A stretch of 64,000 nucleotides of DNA, from contig JAECUM010001756.1 in assembly GCA_016617855.1 (NCBI GenBank), positions 143,866 through 207,865 on the forward strand. The letters run 5' to 3'. Shown here in pieces: positions 36,251 to 47,830 of the stretch. The DNA is from Megalonaias nervosa. Its lineage: Eukaryota; Mollusca; Bivalvia; Unionida; Unionidae. Position 1 is the first letter of the stretch. The number at the start of each line of letters is the position of its first letter. The notes beneath the pieces were generated by a model. It worked only from the letters and a program-made list of their open reading frames with translations. It did not search any database and was not told the origin of the DNA. A program made the translations under genes and the position numbers.

Positions 36251-39200
36251 AATGGCAGCCAGTATAATTTGTGGAGGAATAACCTCCTTAAAAAGCACCA
36301 ATGCATGGCAAGCTACTGATGTACCCATGTTGGTCAAGCTGATAACTCGTACACAGACAGAACTGAGATCTGTGAGCAATCTGTACAGGTGAACCAAAAC
36401 ACACCAACTTGATATTGCTCTGCCTGCTGTCACTGTGTAACAAATCAGCTTAATACTGTTTGTCACTGTTGCAACTGTGCAATAACAGCAACTTAACATT
36501 GCTAATGTCACTGTTGCCAACTTGTAAGGGAGCAACTTGATATTGTTGCCACAGGTACCTAACTCCTGCCATTCACAGGCCAGTCCAAAATTCCTCAAAC
36601 GTTCTGTGATTCAATCTTTTATGTGACTGAAGGAAGAAATACAAAATTAGTGGACAGACAGATATACATGTATTGCAATTACCCGTATCCAAAAATGTAA
36701 CAAATTCATTTTGGAAAGATGTATTTTCAGCATGGGCAGAATTTATGACACCAGAAGAAGACAGGAACCAGCTTGATATTTTAGATAAGGGTGTATGGAA
36801 AAATAAAATTATAATGATTAACAACAGCTCAATTTTGTATTGATCGTGGCTATCAAATGGGGTAAAATTTGCATACTATTTCTTTGATGAGCAAGGTTCA
36901 TATCTATCATATGAAGGGTTTTGTGAGTTATATGACTTTTCACCCAAGATTACACAATATTACAGTATTATATGTGCAATCAGGTTTTTATTTAAAAATA
37001 TTAAATTTGCAAAATGAGAAAAAAAAAATCTGCATCCTTATTTTCCAGACGAATATTGAGGTTCTACTCAGGAATGACAAGGATGCTGAGAGAAATATAG
37101 CAGTTTTCATAAAGTCATTTTGTCAGTGTCGCAAAGCTTAAGAAACCTTTTTCTTTATTAATTTCAACATGCCAAAAGACAAAGACTGGTGAAATATTCG
37201 ATTCTGTAAAAAAAAACTACTTTGGATAAAAAATTTTGGTGGCTCCAGTTTAGAATTAACCACAACATACTAACTACAAATAGTTTCTTATTCAAAATTT
37301 GGTTTTGTAGCTGATATAGGCACTCTTTCTGTGACAGTGAGGAAGAAGCAATGAAACATTTATTTTGCAACTTTGTTGTTGTGAAACATTGTTGGGGTCA
37401 GGTTTTACATTTTTGTAGAACTGAGTTCAGAGTAGATTTTGAGATTTCTGAAAATCTTATTTTATTTGGAGATTTAATAATTTTGCCAGTCTAATTTTCT
37501 AAATCCAGTATTATTACTAGCAAAATCTGTTATATTTAGATCAAAATTTTTAAACAAAAAAACCAAGTCTGCAAGAAAACTCAACTTTGAATTGATATCT
37601 CATTTTAAATTTGAAGATAATAAGTTTGACCTGGGAGATCCAAAACTGCGAAAGTTATTTACTAAATAGAAGCATGTGAAAACATATTTATAACAGAGTA
37701 CTAACTATAAAAGTGGAGTAGTTGTGAACCATTAATAGTGACATTTTTTAATGTGATCACTGAATAAAATGTTGACTTAGAGAAAATAGCCCCCTCTCTC
37801 TCCCTCCCTTTTTCTCACATGTACATGTAGGTAGATAATGCTCATATATTTTATGTAGGTAGATATGCTCATATATATTAATATGTATATGTATATATAA
37901 ATGTGTATGCATATGTGCATAGTTTTCTTGTACATAAGTATGCCTGTATATACATGCTCTCATATTTTTTTAAACAGAAATGCTAATATTTTCAATTAAA
38001 AAAAAGACATAAAAATCAGAAAATTCAATGGACTTTATGTCTAAATATTGGATAATTTCAAGCAAAAATCAGATTCAAGAATACAGGACCTGATATATTC
38101 ATCTCCTATAATCAGATAACAATAAATGTCAAACTACTTGTATTATAGCCTCCAAAGATGCATACATTATAAGCATGCCCATCTTTGATGACAAACAGCA
38201 GATGGTAAAGTTGCCTTGCTGGAAGCTCATGAAGACAACCTGTTGAAATGAGAACAAAACATGACCTTGAAAATGAGATAACTCTGGATGATAAAACCAT
38301 AAATATCCTCCAACATGGAATACAAGAAAACTGTAATAAAGGAAAATCAACAGCAGGTGCCCCATGAGATGCACACCACATGTGCAGATGCAGATAACTG
38401 GCTTTGCATTTATTATCATGTGCTGTGTAACAAACACCATTGTTATGGAAGGTATTCTCTTTTATCTAATGCTTGATTTATTTGTGCAAACTGCATACAC
38501 CTGATCTACCATCACATAATGTACCAGGAGATCCATGTCTGTGCAAGTCATTGGAAACTACATACAGAACGAAAAGCAAAGAGGTAGATCCTTGTTTACA
38601 TTGTTCAAATTTGGTACATAATGCAGCATGAACAAAAGTAAGAAGTAGCTGCATGGTTGTTAACTCTGTCCAAACTATTGTGAAATCCATGAAAGCAAAA
38701 CCTGTTGAATATTATTCCAGCTTATGAAAACAGTTTTCTTTACATTTTGTAATTTGAATAACTTGAGAAAAACTGTGAAATGTGTAACAAAAAGCAAACT
38801 GAATGTGCATACACTTTAGCGTCCTGATTTGGAGCACAGGGGCTTGTATTGTTTCTTATAATTTACCTCTCAGGCACACATGTACTATAAAAAACATGGA
38901 CACTTCTCTCCCTCTCGCATGACCTTTCAAGAATCAACACTGATGTTTAAAGCCACATTTCACATAGCAAAATAAATTTGCAATTTGACTTTGTATGCCA
39001 ATACAAAGTTACGCTTACTACCATACCTCTAATGAATGCCAGACCATTTTCCCATGCTAACACTCAACATAGCCAAGATTGCACCATCTTAATATGGGCA
39101 TGGAATGAGATGAATGGAATACTGCCCCCTTAATGGTCAACTGAAAATCAGATTATCACTAGGTGCAATGTATCATTTTTGGTTGACTAATGAGAGGGCA

Positions 39201-39420
39201 ATATTCCATTCAGCTCACTGAATTTGCATAGGAAGCGGGTGAAATCATGGCCTTGTCGAGCGGTAGCATGGGAAAGTGGTCCAGAGTACTAAAGAAACTG
39301 TACAGGTACACACTGCTAAACAATGATTCGCTCAATGCTGTTTCATTGTTATGTTGTCAAATAAAAAATTTACACCGTTTCTCGCAACAGGTATATGATT
39401 AGGTTTTATATCTCACTCAC
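36251..39420. other. No gene recognised
   Basis: AT-rich; CA/TG-like and TA-rich runs near 37850-37960. Overlapping minus-strand frames at 38112-38440 have no recognisable domain. Confidence 0.4.
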
Positions 39421-39521
39421 GCCCATGCCTGGCCAGCCAAAGAGATGCACATGGATGTATTGAGCATCTCTGATGCTGCTTGCTGCTGTGGAATGGCATC
39501 ACTCATGTCTTTTTTCTCCAT
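39421..39521 (-). CDS. Candidate coding exon of a host gene, 101 bp
   Basis: On the minus strand an acceptor 'catgctacag' is followed directly by ATG (39521). 33 codons are open in frame and end at a strong donor, GGC|GTGAGTGAG (39420 downward). The codons read MEKKDMSDAIPQQQAASE and then MLNTSMCISLAGQAW, a glutamine/alanine-rich start that looks like a protein N-terminus; the next codon is split (phase 2). The ATG could be the true start after a 5' non-coding exon, or an internal Met. No protein family is recognised. The same-strand exon at 14844-14968 could belong to the same gene, but the phases do not join directly, so missing exons are implied. Confidence 0.55.
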
Positions 39522-39639
39522 CTGTAGCATGCAGACCTGTTATTACTTAGAGTACAGTATGTGCTAAGTCCATAAAATGTCTTTAAAATATTTTCATACA
39601 ATTCAGTGGCTTTAAAAATGTTATATAGCCAAAAATAAT

Positions 39640-39835
39640 TGTGTTTCCTATTGCACTGTTTGTAAAATCAAAGTAGGTTATGTATTTTTTTCTTAATATC
39701 ATATGTATTATAATGATTAGTATAATGTACTAGGCACTTCATGGACTGGGCTAAATCAGCTCAGTTAAATGTACAAATCAATTTTGGGAATTTTTTTTAT
39801 TTTAATTTTTTAAAATTGTTTACATTTTTTATAAT

Positions 39836-39879
<44 letters not shown>

Positions 39880-40060
39880 TACTAAGCATTTCAAGTACTG
39901 AGCTCAACCAGCTCAATTAGATGCACAAATCAACTTTGGGATTTTTTTTTGGCTGAAATTTTTTTAAAAAGCAATTTCTTTACCTCCAGGTGTAAAAAGT
40001 ACTAGGGTCAGAAAATTATAGACTTTGGCTGACCAGAAACATACAACTGGGGGTGGGGTG
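39640..40060 (+). repeat. Dispersed repeat R3, copy 2, with internal duplication
   Basis: Begins 'gtgtttcctattgcactgtt'. The segment 'tgtactaagcatttcaagta' + 'ctgagctcaaccagctcaat' appears twice (39727-39790 and 39878-39940), around a TA microsatellite (39839-39877). Ends 'actagggtcagaaaat'. Confidence 0.72.
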
Positions 40061-40678
40061 GGGCCTAAACTGTGTTTTTTTACTTATCTACTGTATGTTT
40101 TCAATTGCAAATTTAATATCTCAAACTTAACTATGTTTTTTTGGTTAAACCTAGTTTATTTATTTGTTTTGCCTGCGTACATTCATCCCCCAAACAATAC
40201 ATTAATTAATACAGGAATAACTGCTTCACTGTATGTATTTTCACTATGCACTATATTTTTGATGCATGCATCCCCGATATTAAGTGGGTGTACCCTTATT
40301 TGAATGCCTTTACTGCCAATATAACTTATCTGCACAAGTATTTATATTAATAATGCATTGGTGAGAAATAACAGTTGCGTGAACTAGGTATGTTAAAGAT
40401 CAATTGCTGTAAATACTCAGACCTTTCTTGTATGACTTCACCTGATTAATTTGTTTTTTTATTTTATCCCAAGGCAATAATTTATGGGATGACTTTACTT
40501 TTCCTCTAGTATTTATAAATTTTGAATTATTTAACTAATTTTAGTGCATACTCTATAAAAGAATTTTTGTTGTAAAATTTTGTTTCTTATAAATCATGCC
40601 ATTTGGAACTTGTCATAATTTCTGTACCTTCATGTTCATGTATTCTTTTGTTCACTGATGAAGTGTTTGTGAAAATGT

Positions 40679-40679
40679 C

Positions 40680-40713
<34 letters not shown>

Positions 40714-40735
40714 ATACACACACACACACACACAA
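40679..40735. repeat. TA/CA compound microsatellite
   Basis: A TA run, then TATG units, then a CA run. Confidence 0.95.
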
Positions 40736-42119
40736 ATATGCAAATAAAAACTTACAATAAATTAAAGTTGATAAGTGTACATGATGAAAGAAATAATTAT
40801 AATTAATCAATAAATAAAATTCTGTTTCGTACACATTTCGAGTCATATCAAAGATCTGTGCAGAAATAAAGTTTATTCATTGTAATAAAGGAAATGTTCA
40901 TGGTTTCAACTTTCTTATTCAATCTTTCCTGGGTCAGGTATATATGTATTTATGATTGCCACCAGTAATCAGTTTCCTAATGGCAGATGTATGCAGTGAC
41001 ATCAAGTGGCCAGGGGGAGGTAAATATGGAAGAACTTTGAAAGATCACAGCCAACTAGAATTCTCTCTGCTCATGCCTGGTATAAATGGTTATATAACGT
41101 TATATAGCTACGTACCTGTTTAAGTATCAGAAACTGAACAAAAACTAAAGATTTGTTCAAACGATCTGAATATCCTTCTCTACATGATGCAACTAATGGA
41201 CAAAGATACAAGTGCAACAGAAGCTATAATTAAAAAAGTATCTGGAGTTAAATGAGTCAAACCTGATACAGCATAAATCTTAATACAGCACACATAACTG
41301 GTTTATTTTCCACCATATATATCTATGCACTAATTCTGAATTCAATTCAACCTAATTTTCATTCCAGGAATGGTACAGAAAGTGCAGTAATTTAGAAACA
41401 AGAGTCCCTCAAAGGGAATAATGCTCTACTGTCCAAACTGAATTTCTAGGAAACCAAGAAAAGATTGGTACTTCTTTTTCAACCAGATATAATATTCTTG
41501 AGGGATAAGATCATTTTCAAACTGGCACAATTTTCAAGAAAAATTCTGGACCAACTAGATATTCAAGGAAGTGTTCTGGTGAAGACCCTATGTTAAGATG
41601 ACAATCCATCTACAAAAAGTATTTACAACAATGTTTTCAAGACAGCCACCATGTTGGCTGTATCTGCGGCCATATCTGAAGTCAGATCAGCATCATTTCA
41701 TTTAGGACCAACCAGATGCCATAAGAAGTCCTCTGGTGAAAAGCCCATGTTGATATGACTTTCCATTTTGGAGCTGTTGCTACAACAAAATTTTAAAGTA
41801 AAATAAACACCAGTCAATAGATGCATTGATTAATTTATTTCAACCATTACTGAATATACAGTACATGCAAGGTTAGCAAATAAATGTACATGTACAATAC
41901 ATATATAGAGTATGATGATATCATAAAATAAAAACGTGCATGATTCATTTATCTGGAAAACTCATTAATCCAGGCATGTTCACTGGGAATGAGGTCTCCA
42001 TATTAATGAGGTTCCACTGTAGATGTATTAACATTAAAAACAGCAGATCTTTTAGGCACCGTACATGTCATAACCATTTTAAATCATTTAGAGGTTATTT
42101 TTGTTTCGATAAAAAGAGT
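40736..42119. other. No gene recognised
   Basis: Contains lines resembling the 35.7-kb repeat ('gcggccatatctgaagtcag' + 'atcagcatcattt', about 41665-41700). Confidence 0.4.
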
Positions 42120-42505
42120 AAAGTGTCCTGCTGAAGGTTAGTGTTGGTTGGGCTCAGCCCCAACCCCTTAAGGTATTTTGAAAGCTACTGGTTGGACTCA
42201 GCATCCCTTTAAGGTATTTTGAGCATCAGCCCCCACCCTTTAAAGGAGATCTAAATCAATGGAAATATAGAATAATAATAAAAGCACTATAGAAGAAAAA
42301 CTTATTCTGAAGTATCATCTGCGACAGTAATGCCAATATTTATTATGAAGGCTGTTGGTTGAGCTCAGCCACCTTTAAGTGTTTCTAAAGGCTACCGGTT
42401 GGGCTCAGTCCCTTTAAAGTATATTTAAGGCAATTCATTGGGCATCAGTCCCTTTCAGGGTATTTTGAAAGCTACTGGTTGTGCTCAGCCGCCATTAAGG
42501 TATTT
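42120..42505. repeat. Degenerate 40-50-bp tandem repeat
   Basis: About seven versions of 'ttaaggtattttgaaagcta' + 'ctggttgggctcagccc', with an unrelated insert around 42250-42330. Confidence 0.75.
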
Positions 42506-43684
42506 TGCCTATGGCACCATGTAACAAATTCAATTTTGAGATGATCAATCAGAATAAAGTCAGAGACTACTGGTGTGTATATTTGAATTTGTTCTGGGCC
42601 AATCAATCTGGTCCAGATTATTTTGGAACCAACCCAGAAATGTGGTCTGGACCTAATTTTAGACTTAACTGCCACATATAGTAAAGTATAGCTGATTCAC
42701 TTTTCAGGACATTGATTTCAACGAAGTTTACTTTATGTGAATATTAGAGATGACCCATAGGGTCCTGAACCAAACTGATATAAATCAAATTATTTGGTCC
42801 AAGCCTAATTTTTGTCCAGACTACATTTTATATGTAAATCAGCCCATAATGTAGGGGACAGGTTTTAGGAACTGGTCTCAGAATGGACTAAAATGTAGGA
42901 AATGAGTCCACCCAATTTTTTCAACAAAAAGTTCTCCGAAGACAGATGGTCTTTAAATGGAGGTTACAACATAAAATAATACTAGATAGGTGCATGAATA
43001 TTCTGGTCTTAAATGATAGGTGGTTTTCAAAATAGTGGAAATCTACTAATGTTTAGCTGCAGTAACAGAAAAAGTACATGTATTGCTTTGATTTTCTCTA
43101 AAGTTATCTTTCTTTGAACCGTAGCAACGCATTTGAAAAATTCATAAGGCATTAAAAAGTTCTCTCCGATGGTGTGGGACTTTAAAGCAAATTTCAAAAA
43201 GGTCAGCTGGGTAAAGGGGCAAGGGCAGATACTGTAAAGAATAACACTGAACTCATATTGACCTACATGTACTAATTGGTATTTTTTTAAAATTCTCAAA
43301 TGAGTTGGTCATCAATTCTGGATAAATCTAGGAGAGTTGAATGAATCCCACCATTGATAATTTCATACCGATATCATCTCTGACACTGAACCAATCAAAC
43401 ACTGCTACCATACTCATTTGAGTAGATGACTGTTTTTATCTTTTTTGACCTTTGTCTTTGATTGCAAAGAAAATCCTTCTAGCCTCTTATTTTTCTTTTA
43501 AAACTATTTATAACCAATGATATGCTGAAATGTGTTCCCAAGATTTTCCTAAATTAATTTTGAAAATTATATCATGATGAAATTAGACAGTGGTAAGGCA
43601 AGATGAAGGATAAGACTAGAGTAAACCAAATGTTTTCACCTACTGGAACCGCCCATATGTAGAAATTATTAACACCTAACCTTT
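42506..43684. other. No gene seen
   Basis: Open frame on the minus strand at 43027-43299 has no recognisable domain. Confidence 0.4.
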
Positions 43685-43850
43685 TGGTTGCAATACTGGA
43701 GGAGAGTGCTGGCAGATCTGGGTCCATGCAGTTTATTAGGGGTAATCAGAAGAACAAAAAACAGAGATCCTGATCTGCCAGTGCATTATGTGATGAAAGA
43801 TCTGGGTTTATACTGTTTCCAGCTGGACTCATAACTGCATACATGCTGTG
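43685..43850. mobile_element. MITE family R2, copy h (partial)
   Basis: Internal words 'gctggcagatctgggtccat' + 'gcagttt' and 'acagagatcctgatctgcc'. Its right part is also the source of the 71-bp piece copied to 46701. Confidence 0.6.
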
Positions 43851-43896
43851 ACAACATGTACAAATTCAACCCTTTATAACTTGGGGCATTTTATAT
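43826..43896 (+). repeat. 71-bp sequence copied exactly at 46701-46771
   Basis: From 'gactcataactgcatacatg' to 'gggcattttatat', identical base for base in both places. Here it continues an R2 copy and its flank; at 46701 it interrupts a SINE, so this is the donor. Confidence 0.92.
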
Positions 43897-44099
43897 TTAA
43901 TATTCTATATAAATTTTCATATTATACAAACTAATCATGTATTTTTCATTTACTAGGAAATTTTTCAAAACAAAACAACAAACAAATTGACTATTTCAAA
44001 CCATTATGCAAAGGGGTAGGCAGAATATTCTCCATTTATCCTTGGGTCAATTATGACCTGTGCAGCTGCTTTGACAAGCCAGATAAAAAAGTTTTCAGC

Positions 44100-44190
44100 C
44101 CGCTTCAGTAACCTAGTGGTTAGAGTGTCCCAACCCCTGGCTGAGTAATATCAAAGACTTATAAAAATGGTACTAACAACTGCCTCACTA
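44100..44190 (+). mobile_element. tRNA-derived SINE, copy 8, 5' part
   Basis: 'cgcttcagtaacctagtggt' A-box region, a deletion through the anticodon/B-box region, then 'tcaaagacttataaaaatgg' + 'tactaacaactgcctcacta', where element A begins. The remainder of the SINE is at 46604-46880. Confidence 0.9.
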
Positions 44191-44480
44191 CCCCTACGAA
44201 AACAAATTCATGACTTCATGAACAATCATGAACTGTTCATGAATGTTCATGAACGTTCTTGAAATGTTCATGATCAGTTCATCATTTGAGTTCATGAACA
44301 AATATTCATAAAAGTTCCTCAACTAAGTTCATGAACACTTCAAGAATTTTGATGAATCATGTACTTGAGTTCATGAACACAATGATGAACTTTTATGAAC
44401 TATTATAATATCTTTGAAGTTTCTGAAATGTCATGAACTTGCTTCATGAACAATTCAAGTACATTGATGCACCACCAAGA
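44191..44480. repeat. Element A left arm: TTCATGAA-word array
   Basis: At least twelve versions of 'agttcatgaac' or its variants ('gttcttgaa', 'ttcatgatc') at irregular spacing. The word is its own reverse complement, so the array can fold on itself as well as pair with the right arm. Confidence 0.9.
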
Positions 44481-44859
44481 TATTTCTTAAAAATGTATAT
44501 GAAATTTCTATATCATTATATTCATAAAATGTTTATGAAAATTCATCATACAAACTTCTCACAATATTAGTGAAATATAAATAAAGGTGAATATTTTTTT
44601 AAAAATGATATGATACTGTATAAATGTTCATAGAGACCTTTTATTCAATACTTGTGTACTTAACCTGAGTAGTTCTGGATTAATATGGGAAAATATTTTC
44701 TGGTCAGCATGAACAAAATGTACTTGCTATAAAAGCTTTCAATGACTTTGTTCTAACGTTTTTGTCAATTACTGTCATAAACTGAATATTTTATTGACTT
44801 TGTCACTGGTTGCCAAGTTGCCGTAAAAACCGAAATACGTAAACAACAATTATCCTGAT

Positions 44860-44990
44860 TGGATGACTGTGAAAGAAGACGTGATATGATTGGTTAATAT
44901 ATGCGCGAGATTTCAGCAGCTGAGCCTCCTTTTCCCCCACAAACAAAGGAGCACGCAAACGGTTCTGCAACAAGTAAAAATATTGAACAA
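44860..44990 (+). promoter_or_regulatory. Promoter-like stretch in element A
   Basis: Two CCAAT-box type words (attggatgac; 'gattggttaat') and a CpG-containing 'tatgcgcgag' lie 70-140 bp before the ATG at 44996. The stretch is less AT-rich than its surroundings. Inference only. Confidence 0.35.
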
Positions 44991-44995
44991 AAAAC

Positions 44996-45976
44996 ATGGA
45001 CTCCCGTGGAATGGACAGATGAGAATATTTTCAATATCATTTAAGTAAGTAGAAGTGCAGAGAAGCAATTATGAAGAATATCAAGGAACTGACTTCGTGA
45101 GAGCAAAATTAGGCGGAAAAGTGTACACAGCCAGGATCATTAAAATTACGGTGAGTGTCTTTTTCTTGGTCATTCACGATTATTTCAGTGGGAGTTATAT
45201 GGATATTTTATTGGTTTTTATATGTCATCATATTAGTTTTAACAAAACTAATATAAATGATTTTTTTCAGACCCAATTTAAACTTGCTCTTCGAATTTTT
45301 GAAAATCACTAAACTTTATCATACCCCCCCCTTTTCGATCTCGATACCAGACGCGGTACTGCATCTACGATAGGAATTTAGATGTTCTGTATCGTTTTCT
45401 GTTTCATGACATCACTATTTCTATGATCTGATGTAATTTGGTAAATTAAAACGAAAAAAAACAACAAACAAAAACTAGTTAATGTGCCAAACTGTACACA
45501 ATACAGGTGCAAATAACAACGTGATGAAACCGGAAGCAGCTATATGCAACATCCGGAGTCAGAGTGGATATATTTTTATTGATTAAAACATCCGACTCCT
45601 GTGACTTATAATACCTATGGCTAGTCAGCTTCAGTTAAAATACAACTAGTGACAAAATTCTCCAATAATATAAATGCTCAGTAAGTTTTGTATTAAGTGT
45701 AAGGGATTAAATAATTTTGAGTTGGATCATAATTATTCCAGTAAATAAAGTGGGGTACAAAAATAATGTGCTAAAAGCTGAAGACAGTGTTGATCAGAAG
45801 TTATCTGTAATTAACTTTATCTTTCTTTCAGATCAGACAGCAGAAAAGTAAAATTATTAGAGGATGAAGTTTGTAGGTTAAGGAGGAAAATTTGACAACT
45901 GGAGGATCTTACAGCCAAGATGGAAGAGACATTAAAAAGTGACTACTGTCAGTTTAGATGTTCTTTGCAGTTATAG
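44996..45976 (+). pseudogene. Element A gene remnant: small beta-type domain exon plus coiled-coil exon
   Basis: Exon-like part 1 (44996-45150): after an ATG, one frame reads VEWTDENIFNII. A frameshift and a stop later, the adjoining frame reads from NYEEYQGTDFVRAKL to KVYTARIIKIT, ending at a strong donor (ACG|GTGAGT, 45151). Part 2 (45832-45976) follows the acceptor tttctttcag and, in one frame, encodes a charged heptad-type stretch (KVKLLEDEVCRLRRKI, TGA at 45893, then QLEDLTAKMEETLKSD) before TAG at 45974. Indels leave the phases out of register, so the copy is dead. A W-T-D-E-N start, a 'V.AK..GK.Y.A.I..I' segment and a coiled coil recall from memory the N-terminal halves of some animal BEN-domain proteins; no BEN domain is seen here. 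Function unknown; it could be the element's own gene or a captured host gene. Confidence 0.5.
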
Positions 45977-46150
45977 AAATATATCTGAAATGAATGAAGG
46001 CTTTTCAAACTAATATATGTTGTATTTTTGACTATTTTACAACTCCCACCCCCAATGTTATTTTATGATTCAGGAGGAAATGTTGTTATTCATTCCGATT
46101 TACATCATCACCAATATTTCATGCACATGTTCATTAACAATGATGACCAG

Positions 46151-46429
46151 CCCCTACGAAATGATCATGAATAATTCATGAACTGGCATGAACCGTTCTT
46201 GAACGGTTCATGAACCCAGTTCATGAACCATTCATGAAAGTTCATCAAACGGTTCATGAACTATTCATGAATGTGCATGAACTGAACTGTCATTAATTTG
46301 GTTCATGACAATTCATGAACTGTTCAAGAACCTTCTGATGAACTTTCATGAATGGTTCATGAACCGTTCAAGAACAGTTCATGCCAGTTCATGAATTATT
46401 CATGGTCATTTTGGAGGGGAAGTTCATTA
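46151..46429. mobile_element. Palindromic MITE of the element A family inside the right arm
   Basis: Starts CCCCTACGAAATGATCATG and ends at GGAGGGG; the two halves are near-complete inverted copies (about 130 bp each, the left with about 14 extra bases). Its ends match the element A right end (complement CCCCTACAAAATGATCATG). Flanks are ag/aa rather than TA, so it may have arisen by rearrangement of the arm instead of a separate insertion. Confidence 0.7.
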
Positions 46430-46603
46430 ACAGTTCATGAACTAATAACTTCTGAATTGACCTTTTTCAGTTCATGCACATTCATGAATAGTTCATGAAC
46501 CTTTTGATGAACTTTTGTGAATGGTTCAAGAACTGGGTTCATGAACCGTTCAAGAACAGTTCATGCCAGTTCATGAATTATTCATGATCATTTTGTAGGG
46601 GTA

Positions 46604-46880
46604 GGCACTCAGCATTAAAAGGTCAGTGTTAGGACTGGTCGGCCTGGTGTCAGGATAATGTGACTGGGTGGGACATGTGCTACATGTCTGCAGCATGATA
46701 GACTCATAACTGCATACATGCTGTGACAACATGTACAAATTCAACCCTTTATAACTTGGGGCATTTTATATGATGGATAGTGCTAGACGTCACTATAAAC
46801 TGCCACACTGCAGACATCATAGTGATATGACTCAAAACTTGTACAATGTTTAAAATCCAAAACACATACGCACGCACTCA
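46604..46880 (+). mobile_element. tRNA-derived SINE, copy 8, 3' part, with 71-bp insert
   Basis: Resumes at 'ggcactcagcattaaaaggt', shows the body and a CA-like tail ('acacatacgcacgcactc'). After 'ctgcagcatgat' the expected 'gccccagtgctag' is replaced by the 71-bp copy of 43826-43896 followed by 'gatggatagtgctag'. Confidence 0.9.
46701..46771 (+). repeat. 71-bp templated insert in SINE copy 8
   Basis: Exact direct copy of 43826-43896, placed within the SINE body with a few extra bases (gatgga) at the right junction. No terminal repeats or target duplication, so it is not a mobile element. It looks like filler DNA from break repair. Confidence 0.9.
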
Positions 46881-47501
46881 GCCTGGTTGCAGCTAGGGAA
46901 CACTCACTCCTAACCAGTGGTGGTCAGAGTGGTCAGTGGACCATTATTAATTTCAACCTCTGACTGGCAGGGAGGGCAGCAAGAGTTGACCATCCATTCA
47001 TTGATTGCAGTTATTTTATGCATCTATCTTAATCAATGGCATGCTGTTGACATTCATGGATTGTACAGTATTTTTTAAGGCCCTTGTGAACAGAATTGTG
47101 GATTGCCTAAATCACTACTCAAATGTCTGGTGACAGATACAGCTTAATTCTAGACATGAATCCATTTCTTTTCATCATAAACAAGGTCACTATTAAATCT
47201 AACAGCAAATTAAAGATAATCCACATTTCTGCCACAGCATCAAAACAAATCCCAGAAACAGAACAAATGCACCATGGTTTGGTTGCAAATCTATTGTAAT
47301 GAAGCGGGGTTGAGCTGTAAATCAGGTTTAATAGCTACATGGAACAAGGGCAATGCTGAATGCAATTGTTTGCTACATCCATAAGCTATGCTGTCTTGGC
47401 AATCTGAACCACATTGAGTATTGCTAGGAAACAAACAACCCTGTTTATAATGAGCTGTGATTTGCTATTGGCATTGCAGTTGACAATTTGGGTGGTTACC
47501 C
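46881..47501. other. No gene seen
   Basis: Unique-looking sequence between the SINE and element B. Confidence 0.45.
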
Positions 47502-47830
47502 GGCTGTACATTTTCCAAGGTTATACTTGGAATTTTTACCCTAAAACCTTGGACATCCGAGGTTTTTCCATGGTTTTTCTAGGAAACCTCAGACTATGCT
47601 GAAATTTTGTCCAAGGTTTTATAAGCAAACCTTGGACATTATCTTGTACATTAAAAAAACCAAGAAAATATGTACTTTGGACCAAGCCTTGGACATGAGA
47701 ACTTAGTTTATTTTTGGCTCAGAAAAACCTCGGAAATATGAACTTAGTCATTTTTTAGCTTGGACATAGCTTGGAAATGTAGACTTACACAATTTTTAGC
47801 TAGGAAAAGGACTTGGTCTGTTTTAATTGT
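47502..47830. repeat. Element B left arm: CCTTGG-word array
   Basis: About a dozen 'ccttggacat' / 'gtccaaggtt' / 'ctaggaaa' words, inverted with respect to each other. Confidence 0.85.

Larger units (their letters stand above)
44191..46601. mobile_element. Element A: 2.4-kb inverted-repeat transposon with TA target duplication
   Basis: The SINE sequence runs 'gcctcac-ta' | element | 'ta-ggcactcag'. Uninterrupted copy 3 has 'cctcactaggcgctcag', so a TA was duplicated. The termini are CCCCTACGAAA (left) and TTTTGTAGGGG (right, complement CCCCTACAAAA). The left arm (about 44191-44480) and right arm (about 46151-46601) are full of TTCATGAA-type palindromic words in both orientations. Between them lie a CCAAT-type promoter-like stretch and a broken intron-containing gene (44996-45976). 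The TA duplication is Tc1/mariner-like, but no mariner protein is visible, and long arms of tandem palindromes are not the usual form. Confidence 0.85.

Noticed and set aside
38112..38440. Membrane protein exon on the minus strand
   Set aside because: Two overlapping frames are both open and hydrophobic, as expected for A-rich plus-strand sequence; no clear splice sites.
45055..45312. 85-codon open frame as an intact element A protein
   Set aside because: The frame reads through the splice donor at 45151 into intron-like sequence; only the part before the donor looks coding.
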